Part shown: positions 1-6,987 of the stretch, piece after piece
Layout of the letters: every line of letters begins with the position of its first letter
Numbering within the stretch: position 1 is the first letter of the stretch
Assembly: GCA_013822685.1 (NCBI GenBank)
Contig: PNKV01000001.1
Span: 186,001 to 250,000 of the forward strand
From: Leptothrix sp. (in: b-proteobacteria)
GTDB taxonomy: Bacteria > Pseudomonadota > Gammaproteobacteria > Burkholderiales > Burkholderiaceae_C
Length of the DNA: 64,000 bases
Reading direction: 5' to 3'
Notes under the pieces: model-generated
Told to the model about the DNA's origin: nothing
What the model saw: the letters and a program-made list of their open reading frames with translations, nothing else
Databases searched by the model: none
Program-made: the position numbers and the translations under genes

Positions 1-242
1 GTCTGCAAGGTTTCCTGCAGCGCGGGGGGCATTTCCTTGCCGCCCTGGTCGATCACCGCGCCCAACTGGCTGGCCGCGCCGTGAAAACCGTCGATCAGGG
101 CGCCGCAGGCGTCGTCCAGCAAACGCTGAAGCCGCTCGAGGTCATTGGCCGCCGTCATCAGGTGGTCTTGCAAAGCTGCCGCCGCCAGCAGGGACATTTC
201 CGCCGGTGGCGCGCTCGCTTCGCTCTCTTCATTGGTCAGCAT
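1..242 (-). CDS. hypothetical protein, N-terminal fragment (runs off window)
   Basis: The frame is open from an ATG at 242 to the window edge, giving the first 80 residues or so; the C-terminus lies outside. The visible part is acidic at the N-terminus (MLTNEESEAS) and then looks helical and amphipathic (DLERLQRLLDDACGAL). It has no signal peptide or membrane segment. I do not recognise the family. The gene is divergent from the two-component pair starting at 445, with about 200 bases between them, so the two could share a regulatory region. A signalling or chemotaxis accessory role is only a guess from position. Confidence 0.55.
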   Translation of the reverse strand, partial: MLTNEESEASAPPAEMSLLAAAALQDHLMTAANDLERLQRLLDDACGALIDGFHGAASQLGAVIDQGGKEMPPALQETLQ

Positions 243-444
243 CCGTGACTCCACTGAACCTGGTTTCGGGGCCCCAACTGCTGGGCTGTCATATCGGTGC
301 GCATGTCACACCGAGGTCATTCCCTATATCGGCAGGAAATGCGCGGGACTTGCGCGATTGTTAGAATTTTTCACGCATTCGGCCCCCGAGTAGTCACAAT
401 GACGCGGGAAAACTTGGCGCAAATCGAAGGATCGAAGGCCACCT

Positions 445-1671
445 GTGTCCGACCATTTCACGCCCCCCTCCGTACCGCGGCCGCCCGCGGCACCCGCCCA
501 CGCGACCAACGACTCGCCCGTTCGCCTCAGGGTGCTCCACCTGGAAGACAGCGAACCCGACCATGACCTGGTGATGATTCACCTGCGCCGCGGCGGCATC
601 CTTGCCGAGGTTTTGCGCGTCGAGAGCGAGGCCGGCCTGACTGAAGCCTTGGAACAGGAATGGGACTTGATCCTGTCCGACTACAACCTGCCAGGCTACT
701 CCGGCCTGGCCGCCCTGGACAAGGTGCGTTCGCTGGGCAAGCTGGTGCCCTTCATCCTGGTGTCCGGTGAAATCGGCGAAGACATCGCCGTGCAGGCCAT
801 GCGCAATGGCGCCAACGATTACCTGCTGAAAAGCAATCTGGCGCGCCTGGCGCCGGCCGCGCTGCTGGCGATTGAGGCCAACCGCACCCGCATTGCCAAG
901 CAATATGCCGACCTGGCGCTGACCCGTTCGAGGCAACAAATCCGCGAACTCGCCCAGCATTTGCAGACCACGATCGAGCAAGAGCGCGCCGCCATCGCCC
1001 GCGAGATCCACGACGACGTGGGCGGGGCGCTCACCGCCGTCAAGTTCGACCTGGCCTGGATCGCGCGGCACGCCACCACGCCCGACATCGCCGAGCACGC
1101 GCAGCAGGCCATGGAGGCGGTCACCATGGCGCACGAGGCCACGCAGCGCATCATGCACAACCTGCGGCCCGCCATCCTGGAGCAAGGCCTGGTGGCCGCC
1201 CTGCAGTGGATGAGCGACCGCTTTGCCAAACGCACGGGCATCGCCACCGAGTTCCGCACCAGCCACGAGCAGATGGTGCTGTCGGCCGGCGTGCCGCTGG
1301 TGGCCTACCGCTTTGCGCAAGAGTCGCTCACCAATGTGTCCAAGCACGCCCAAGCCACGCGCGTCAGCGTCGATCTGGCGCAGGCCGGCGGCGTGCTGTC
1401 GCTGGAGGTGAGCGACAACGGCCGGGGCCTCAGCCCGGACGACCTCGCCAAAGCCAAGTCCTTCGGCATCCGCGGCCTGCACGAGCGGGCCGAAACCGTG
1501 GGTGGCTGGGTTGACATCAGCAGTGGCGCCAATGGCACAACCTTGATTCTGTCGGTGCCCCTGTCGGGCCCTGAAAACGGTTTCCTGGATGCAATTGCGC
1601 CAGAATTGAGCATCGATACCGTCGGTACCGAAGGCGACCCTGACGACCCCACCGCATGGGGTACCCAATGA
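445..1671 (+). CDS. REC-HisKA_3 hybrid sensor histidine kinase, cytosolic
   Basis: The protein has 408 residues with no membrane segment. An N-terminal receiver domain (about 30-150) carries the phospho-acceptor Asp79 in LILSDYNLPG. A HisKA_3 dimerisation domain follows with His189 in REIHDDVGG, then a HATPase_c domain with VSDNGRGLSPDD. This is the layout of NarX/DegS-type kinases that take their input from phosphorylation of their own receiver rather than from a periplasmic sensor. The start is GTG at 445, preceded by GAAGG at 434-438. The stop overlaps the next start as ATGA, so kinase and regulator are translationally coupled. The signal and the upstream phosphodonor are unknown. The roughly 200 bases upstream contain a TAGAAT at 362-367 but no convincing -35 box. 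Confidence 0.9.
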   Translation: MSDHFTPPSVPRPPAAPAHATNDSPVRLRVLHLEDSEPDHDLVMIHLRRGGILAEVLRVESEAGLTEALEQEWDLILSDYNLPGYSGLAALDKVRSLGKLVPFILVSGEIGEDIAVQAMRNGANDYLLKSNLARLAPAALLAIEANRTRIAKQYADLALTRSRQQIRELAQHLQTTIEQERAAIAREIHDDVGGALTAVKFDLAWIARHATTPDIAEHAQQAMEAVTMAHEATQRIMHNLRPAILEQGLVAALQWMSDRFAKRTGIATEFRTSHEQMVLSAGVPLVAYRFAQESLTNVSKHAQATRVSVDLAQAGGVLSLEVSDNGRGLSPDDLAKAKSFGIRGLHERAETVGGWVDISSGANGTTLILSVPLSGPENGFLDAIAPELSIDTVGTEGDPDDPTAWGTQ

Positions 1672-2297
1672 TCAAAGTGATTCTGTGTGACGACCACGCC
1701 TTGATCCGTCGCGGCATCCGCGACACGCTGGCCGATGCCGATGACATCGACGTCGTCGGCGAGGCAGGCGACTATGGCGAACTGCGCGAGTTGCTGCGTT
1801 CCAAGTCCTGCGATGTGCTGGTGCTGGACATCAACCTGCCCGGCCGCAGTGGCCTGGACGTGCTGCACGTGCTGAAGGAAGAAGGCACCACCTTGAAGGT
1901 GCTGGTGGTGTCCATGTACCCCGAGGATCAATATGCCATGCGCGCCTTGAAGGCCGGCGCGGCGGGCTACCTCAACAAGGGCAGTGATGCCGCCCAGATC
2001 GTGGCCGCCGTGCGCACGGTGTCGCAAGGCAAGAAATACGTGACGCCCGAGATGGCGCAGATGCTGGTCGACAACCTGACCACGCCCGCACCTGAAGACG
2101 CGCACCAGAAACTGTCCGACCGCGAGCTGCAGACGCTGGTGATGATCGCCTCAGGCAAGAAGCTGTCAGACATCGCCGAGCAATTGCTGCTCAGCCCGAA
2201 AACCGTCAGCGTCTACCGTGCCCGCGTGCTTGAGAAGCTGGGCCTGGCCAACAACTCCGAGCTCACGGTCTACGCCATCCGCAACGGGTTGGTGTAA
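1668..2297 (+). CDS. NarL/FixJ-family response regulator
   Basis: The protein has 209 residues: a receiver domain with acidic pocket CDDH (8-9) and phospho-acceptor Asp54 (VLVLDINLPG), and a C-terminal LuxR-type helix-turn-helix (LSDRELQTLVMIASGKKLSD, then SPKTVSVYRARVLEKLG). I chose the ATG at 1668 because it overlaps the kinase stop codon and gives the usual MIKVILCDDH opening. An in-frame ATG four codons upstream is possible but has no better ribosome binding site. It is the cognate DNA-binding output of the preceding kinase; its targets are unknown. Confidence 0.93.
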   Translation: MIKVILCDDHALIRRGIRDTLADADDIDVVGEAGDYGELRELLRSKSCDVLVLDINLPGRSGLDVLHVLKEEGTTLKVLVVSMYPEDQYAMRALKAGAAGYLNKGSDAAQIVAAVRTVSQGKKYVTPEMAQMLVDNLTTPAPEDAHQKLSDRELQTLVMIASGKKLSDIAEQLLLSPKTVSVYRARVLEKLGLANNSELTVYAIRNGLV

Positions 2298-2313
2298 GGG
2301 CCCCGCAGAGCCA

Positions 2314-4755
2314 TCACTCGATCGGCGTGAGTTTGGCCACGCTCAGCATCAACCACTTGGTGCCATGGCGGCCAAAGTTGACCTGAACACGGGCATCGGC
2401 GCCATTGCCTTCCAGGGTCAACACCACGCCTTCGCCAAACTTGTTGTGGAACACGCTTTGGCCTGACCTCAAACCGCCAGCGGTCTTGGCCTGGGCCATG
2501 GCCGAGGGCAAGGGCGCCGTCAGATCTTTGAAAGAATCTTCCTTTTTGGCACCGTAATAGTTGCCGCCTTGGCGGTAAGGCTGCGCGCCCGCGCCCACCA
2601 TCGAGCCCATGCCCTTGCCACTGCTCCACGCATCCTGGTATTGCTTGGCATAGCCCGAGCCAAAGCCCTGGTTGCGCGGTGTTAGCCACTTCAACGATTC
2701 TTCCGGCAACTCCTCCAGAAAGCGGCTCTTGATGTTGTAGCGCGTCTGGCCGTGCAGCATGCGCGTCTGGCTGAAGCTGATGTGCAGGCGACGCCGTGCG
2801 CGCGTGATGGCCACGTACATCAGGCGGCGCTCTTCTTCCAGGCCGTCGGTGTCGGTCATCGAGTTCTCGTGCGGGAACAAACCCTCTTCCAGGCCCGTGA
2901 TGAACACGCTGTCGAACTCCAGCCCCTTGGCAGCGTGGATGCTCATCAGCTGCACAGCATCCTGTCCGGCCTGTGCCTGGTTGTCGCCCGCCTCCAAAGC
3001 GGCGTGCGTCAAAAAGGCCACCAAGGGCGAGATGATTTCACCGGTCTCGGCATCGGGCAAGGTTTCGGCCAGTGCCACAGCGCGGGGCAGGCCCTCGGCG
3101 ATCGTGCCGGGCAACTCCTCCACCGGCAAAGCCACCGCATCCTTGCCAAAGCCTTCCAGGGTCACAAAGGCCTCGGCGGCGTTGACCAACTCGGCCAAGT
3201 TCTCCAGGCGCTCCTGCCCTTCTTTCTCCAGCCGGTAAAAATCGGCCAGGCCGCTGGCTTCCACCACGTGTTCGATGATCTCGCGCAAGGTCAGGCCCTG
3301 GGTGGCGGCGCGCATGGCATCGATCAAGGCATTGAAGGCTTGCAGGTTGCCGCCCGCCTTGCCCGGCACCGCGGTCACGCTTTGCCAAAGGCTGCGCGCA
3401 CTGCCTCGGGCCGCGTCCTGCAGCAGCTCCAGCGTGCGCGCGCCAATGCCCCGCGCGGGGAAATTGACCACGCGCAAGTAGCTGGTGTCGTCGTTCGGGT
3501 TCTCCAACAAGCGCAGGTAGGCCAGCGCATGCTTGACTTCGGCCCGCTCGAAAAAGCGCAGCCCGCCATACACCTTGTAAGGCACGCTGGCGTTGAACAA
3601 GGCAGACTCGATCACACGTGACTGCGCATTGCTGCGGTACAGCACGGCCAGCTCTTTCAGCGAATGCCCTTCGCGCAACATCTGGCGGGCTTCGTCCACC
3701 AGCCACTGGGCTTCGGCATAGTCACTGCTAGCCTCGTAGATGCGGATGGGCTCGCCCACACCGGCGTCGGTGCGCAGGTTCTTGCCCAGCCTGCGCGTGT
3801 TGGTCGAGATCAGCTTGTTGGCCGCCTCAAGGATGTGGCCAAAGCTGCGGTAGTTCTGCTCCAGCTTGATGACGCGGGGCACGCGGAACTCGCGCTCGAA
3901 GTCGGCCATGTTGCCCACTTGCGCGCCACGGAATGCATAGATGCTCTGGTCGTCATCGCCCACCGCGAACACGCTGTTGCCGGTCTCTTCAGGCCGCCCC
4001 GCGAACATCTTCAACCAGGCGTATTGCAAACGGTTGGTGTCCTGGAACTCGTCGACCAGGATGTGCTTGAAGCGCCGTTGGTAGTGCTGGCGCAACTCGG
4101 CATGGTCGCGCATCAACTCATAAGTGCGCAACATCAGTTCGGCAAAGTCAACCACGCCTTCGCGCTGGCATTGGTCTTCATAGGCCTGGTAGACCTCCAG
4201 CTGCATGCGGCCCACTTCATCACGCGGCGTGATGTCCTTCGGCCGCTTGCCATCGTCTTTGGCGTTCGCGATGAAATAGCTGGTCTGCTTGGGGATGCAC
4301 TTTTCCTCGTCGAACTTCAGACCCTTGATGATGCGCTTGACCGCCGACAGCTGGTCTTGCGTGTCCAGAATCTGGAAGGACTGCGGCAAGCCCGCCAGCT
4401 TGTGGTGTGCCCGCAAGAATCGATTGCACAGGCCGTGGAAGGTGCCAATCCACAAACCACGCGTGTTGATCGGCAACATCGCCGACAACCGCGTCAGCAT
4501 TTCCTTGGCGGCCTTGTTCGTGAAAGTGACGGCCATGACGCCGGCCGGCGACACCTGGCCGGTCTGCATCAGCCAGGCAATGCGCGTGGTCAGCACCCGG
4601 GTCTTGCCCGAGCCCGCACCCGCCAGGATCAGCAGCGGCCCCGGCGGTGCGGTCACCGCCGCCAGTTGCTCGGCATTCAGGCCCACCAACAAGGGGGAAT
4701 TGCCCTGCGGGCCAGTTTGAGGAAAGAATCCTGGGTCAGACGAATTTGAAATCAT
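2314..4755 (-). CDS. uvrD: ATP-dependent DNA helicase UvrD/PcrA (superfamily 1)
   Basis: The protein has 813 residues and is a 3'-5' helicase acting in nucleotide excision and mismatch repair. The Walker A motif GAGSGKT is at 46-52. Further SF1A motifs are visible: VDEFQDTN (motif II), AVGDDDQSIYAFRGA (III), LEQNYRS (IV), SIHAAKGLEFD (V) and YVAITRARRRL (VI). The C-terminus (SVFHNKFGEGVVL onward) is the Tudor-like RNA-polymerase-binding domain of PcrA/UvrD. It is longer than the E. coli protein (720), partly through a Gly/Tyr-rich linker near 720-760. A TACAAT (-10-like, 4762-4767) lies only about 7 bases before the ATG, so the transcript may have almost no leader, or a later start is used. 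The gene converges with the response regulator. Confidence 0.93.
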   Translation of the reverse strand: MISNSSDPGFFPQTGPQGNSPLLVGLNAEQLAAVTAPPGPLLILAGAGSGKTRVLTTRIAWLMQTGQVSPAGVMAVTFTNKAAKEMLTRLSAMLPINTRGLWIGTFHGLCNRFLRAHHKLAGLPQSFQILDTQDQLSAVKRIIKGLKFDEEKCIPKQTSYFIANAKDDGKRPKDITPRDEVGRMQLEVYQAYEDQCQREGVVDFAELMLRTYELMRDHAELRQHYQRRFKHILVDEFQDTNRLQYAWLKMFAGRPEETGNSVFAVGDDDQSIYAFRGAQVGNMADFEREFRVPRVIKLEQNYRSFGHILEAANKLISTNTRRLGKNLRTDAGVGEPIRIYEASSDYAEAQWLVDEARQMLREGHSLKELAVLYRSNAQSRVIESALFNASVPYKVYGGLRFFERAEVKHALAYLRLLENPNDDTSYLRVVNFPARGIGARTLELLQDAARGSARSLWQSVTAVPGKAGGNLQAFNALIDAMRAATQGLTLREIIEHVVEASGLADFYRLEKEGQERLENLAELVNAAEAFVTLEGFGKDAVALPVEELPGTIAEGLPRAVALAETLPDAETGEIISPLVAFLTHAALEAGDNQAQAGQDAVQLMSIHAAKGLEFDSVFITGLEEGLFPHENSMTDTDGLEEERRLMYVAITRARRRLHISFSQTRMLHGQTRYNIKSRFLEELPEESLKWLTPRNQGFGSGYAKQYQDAWSSGKGMGSMVGAGAQPYRQGGNYYGAKKEDSFKDLTAPLPSAMAQAKTAGGLRSGQSVFHNKFGEGVVLTLEGNGADARVQVNFGRHGTKWLMLSVAKLTPIE

Positions 4756-4878
4756 CTAAAAATTGTAGGCGGCATCCGCCAAAACTCAGGGAAATAACAT
4801 GTCGACCATCATTTCGCCCGGGGCTTCACCGCCTTCGGGCTCGTCCGCATGCATGACCCAAGTCCGGCTTGATCACCC

Positions 4879-5265
4879 ATGAGCACGCCCCAATCTGACA
4901 CCCCCCGCCTGACGGTGGACTACCACGATGGCCGAACCGACCAAGCCCAAACCGTCGGTATCTGGGTATCCCAAGGCATGCTCCAACTGGCAGGCCATGG
5001 CGTGCTGAGGCAGATTCCCATTCACCAGGTGCAATGGCCAGAGCCGGCCGAGCCCGGCGTGTTGATCATCAAATTGCCAGGCGGGGGCATCTTGCGCACC
5101 GCCGACAAGGTGGCGTGGGACGAATGGTTGCAGGCACAAAACCTCACGCCCACCAAAGTGGTCAAGAACCAGCAAAGCTGGCGCTGGAGCCTGGCCGCCA
5201 CCTTGTTGCTGTTGGCGATTTGCGCCGCCAGCTACGTGTTCGCCTTGCCGGCCAACAGCGGCTGA
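4879..5265 (+). CDS. orphan N-terminal domain of an M48 metallopeptidase (truncated gene)
   Basis: The 128 residues resemble the N-terminal module (DUF7092 type) that precedes the catalytic domain in betaproteobacterial M48 peptidases: VDYHDGRTDQAQTVGIW, the VQWPE turn and the QQSWRW box before a membrane helix (about 101-122). The frame stops soon after the helix, and no HExxH zinc motif follows in any frame before the next gene. What remains is a soluble domain on one membrane anchor without peptidase activity. The last 34 bases overlap the 3' end of the opposing yqjK-like gene, which fits a deletion junction. It could be a decaying pseudogene or a retained anchor protein. The family resemblance is from memory. 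Confidence 0.65.
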   Translation: MSTPQSDTPRLTVDYHDGRTDQAQTVGIWVSQGMLQLAGHGVLRQIPIHQVQWPEPAEPGVLIIKLPGGGILRTADKVAWDEWLQAQNLTPTKVVKNQQSWRWSLAATLLLLAICAASYVFALPANSG

Positions 5266-5537
5266 AGCCGGCGCCACGTTCGCCAGATCCACCAGGCGCG
5301 GCCTGCCCAGGACAGCAAACCCTTGGGCCGCCGACGGAACAACAAGCCCACCACCGCCGTCACCAGGGCAGGATGCGTCAGCAGCCAGCGGCCACCTTGG
5401 TGGACGCGATCCGCTGTGCGGAACACTGGCGCCAAAGTCACGGCGGCTTCCAAAGCCAAACCACGGCGCAGGGCCGCGCTTTCCTGCTGCAAAATGTGCT
5501 TCTTGAGGGCCAGGGCCTCCATGCGATCGCTGCTCAT
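5232..5537 (-). CDS. YqjK-like protein
   Basis: A small basic protein of 101 residues. The N-terminal part is helical (MEALALKKHILQQESAALRR), followed by a hydrophobic stretch (LLTHPALVTAVVGLLF) and a Trp/Arg-rich tail (AWWIWRTWRRLQ). These features and the position directly after the yqjE-like gene match YqjK. Its ATG overlaps the upstream stop as ATGA. The 3' end overlaps the truncated M48 gene on the other strand by 34 bases. The function of the family is not known; it travels with envelope-stress and ribosome-hibernation-linked yqjDE genes. Confidence 0.7.
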   Translation of the reverse strand: MSSDRMEALALKKHILQQESAALRRGLALEAAVTLAPVFRTADRVHQGGRWLLTHPALVTAVVGLLFRRRPKGLLSWAGRAWWIWRTWRRLQPLLAGKANT

Positions 5538-5965
5538 GGCGAATCACCGCGCTCTTGTTCAGGCGGATCGGAGCCCATCAAGGCCCGCCGATCCTGGTCC
5601 AACTCGGCCAGGGTGGCGCTCAACAAACCCGTCGCTGCCTGCCAGTGGACAAGGGCGCGCGAAATCGCCGCCCCACAGGCCAGGACAAAAAATGCCGCCA
5701 TCAATCCCAAGGCCAGCAAGCGGTGCTCATCCCAAAACAAGATGGTGATGAAAGCCGCCACAAAAAGCAGACCCATGCCCCCCATCAAAAGCGCCAGCGC
5801 GCCCCAGGCCAACACCTTGAGCAAGCGCAGCTTTTCCTCTTCCAGCTCGGTGGCCAGCAAGGCCAGCCGAGTTTGGAAGATGGCCATCGTCGTGGCCAAC
5901 AAACCTTGCAAGGACGACAGCAACCCGCCCGGTGGGGCTGCTGGCGAGGTGGACGATTCAGCCAT
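5534..5965 (-). CDS. YqjE-type phage-holin-like membrane protein
   Basis: The protein has 143 residues, with an amphipathic N-terminal segment (LLATTMAIFQTRLALLATELEEE) and two membrane helices (about 50-72 and 78-100). This pattern and the ELEEEKLRLLK signature are those of the YqjE / holin superfamily III proteins. AAAGGAGG stands eight bases before the ATG. The gene lies between the DUF883 (yqjD-like) and yqjK-like genes, as in many proteobacteria. It is an inner-membrane protein of unknown biochemical role and not evidence of a prophage. Confidence 0.85.
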   Translation of the reverse strand: MAESSTSPAAPPGGLLSSLQGLLATTMAIFQTRLALLATELEEEKLRLLKVLAWGALALLMGGMGLLFVAAFITILFWDEHRLLALGLMAAFFVLACGAAISRALVHWQAATGLLSATLAELDQDRRALMGSDPPEQERGDSP

Positions 5966-5985
5966 GGGGGCAGCCTCCTTTCAAC

Positions 5986-6297
5986 TCAGCGCCGACCGAT
6001 CAGCATGCCCAGCAGCAAACCCACGCCTGCCGCGATGCTTACCGATTTCCAGGGGTTCTCGTGGACATAGCCGTCCGTGGCTTTGGCGGCCGCCTTGGCC
6101 TTGTCGATGACGACACCCTGTGCCTCCAGCAAACCGTCCTTGGCCCGCGCCAACGTGGCTTGAGCCTTGGCGCGCAACTCGACCACGCTGGCGCTGGCAT
6201 CGTGCGCCGTGGCGGCCAGCAAGGCCTCCGCGTCGACCAGCACCGCTTTCAGGTCGGCCATCAATTTGTCTTTTTGGGCAGCACTCAGTTCAGACAT
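5986..6297 (-). CDS. DUF883 family protein, YqjD/ElaB-like
   Basis: The protein has 103 residues: a long Ala-rich helical region, then a C-terminal membrane anchor ending in GVGLLLGMLIGRR with the Gly zipper and Arg tail typical of YqjD, ElaB and YgaM. In E. coli these tail-anchored proteins bind stationary-phase ribosomes and hold them at the inner membrane. AGGAG precedes the ATG at good spacing. It is the first gene of the yqjD-yqjE-yqjK run and lies 22 bases after the universal stress protein gene on the same strand, which suggests a common stress-related transcript. Confidence 0.87.
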   Translation of the reverse strand: MSELSAAQKDKLMADLKAVLVDAEALLAATAHDASASVVELRAKAQATLARAKDGLLEAQGVVIDKAKAAAKATDGYVHENPWKSVSIAAGVGLLLGMLIGRR

Positions 6298-6319
6298 CGT
6301 TTTCTCCTGGGGTTGGTGA

Positions 6320-6766
6320 TCAATGGATGATCAGCAAGGGCAACTTGCTGTGAGACAAAACACTCTTGGTCAGCGACCCGTGGATGAGCGCGTCGAAACC
6401 ATGGCGGCCATGGGACGCCATCACGATCAAATCGCATTTTTGGCGCTCGGCCATGTCCACGATGGCCTGCTGAATGCCTTCGGTCACCATGAACTGCCCA
6501 TCAAACTGCACACCCGCCTCAACGGCGCGGTCGGCGAAACGCTTCAGCACCTTGCGGGCATGGGCCTCGCAACTGGCCTGGTGATCCTGGATGGTGGCCG
6601 CGGTGTAGGCGATGGCCACCTGTTCCATCACCATGGGCGGCAAGGGCGGCTCCACGGTGAAGCCGGTGATGGACGCCCCCAGCAACTTGGCCAAGCCCAC
6701 GCTGGTCTCGATCGCCTTGTCGGACAGCTCGCTGTCGTCAACCGGTACCAATAAGTGCTCGTACAT
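6320..6766 (-). CDS. universal stress protein, UspA family
   Basis: A single Usp domain of 148 residues opening MYEHLLVPVDDSELSDKAI. The nucleotide-binding signature appears late as VMASHGRHGFDALIHGS, close to the Gly-rich ATP-binding loop of the ATP-binding Usp class. AAGGGG precedes the ATG. The role is inferred as stress tolerance or starvation survival; the ligand and client are unknown. It is upstream of the yqjDEK-like genes on the same strand. The 221 bases between it and valS hold the divergent promoters; a TAAAAT at 6928-6933 is the only -10-like element I see for valS, without a good -35. Confidence 0.9.
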   Translation of the reverse strand: MYEHLLVPVDDSELSDKAIETSVGLAKLLGASITGFTVEPPLPPMVMEQVAIAYTAATIQDHQASCEAHARKVLKRFADRAVEAGVQFDGQFMVTEGIQQAIVDMAERQKCDLIVMASHGRHGFDALIHGSLTKSVLSHSKLPLLIIH

Positions 6767-6987
6767 TTGAACCCCTTCAGAGTCTCAGCCACACAGCCGT
6801 TGAATCCATCGTAGGACCATTGCGCGCCCCTTACAAGCCAAGGAGCCACTGGGACGGCCTGTGACCTTGATCCAGCGCAGGATTTACCAGCAATTGGCTT
6901 GCCCGGTGAAAAAGCCGCTCACCCGCCTAAAATCGGGTCAACGCCGAGACGCGGGGCATTTCCGCCCCACCGCACCCGATTGCCACC

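Noticed and set aside
5534-5965. Holin-like gene as evidence for a prophage
   Set aside because: Its neighbours are yqjD- and yqjK-like genes; this is the chromosomal YqjE cluster and no other phage gene is present.
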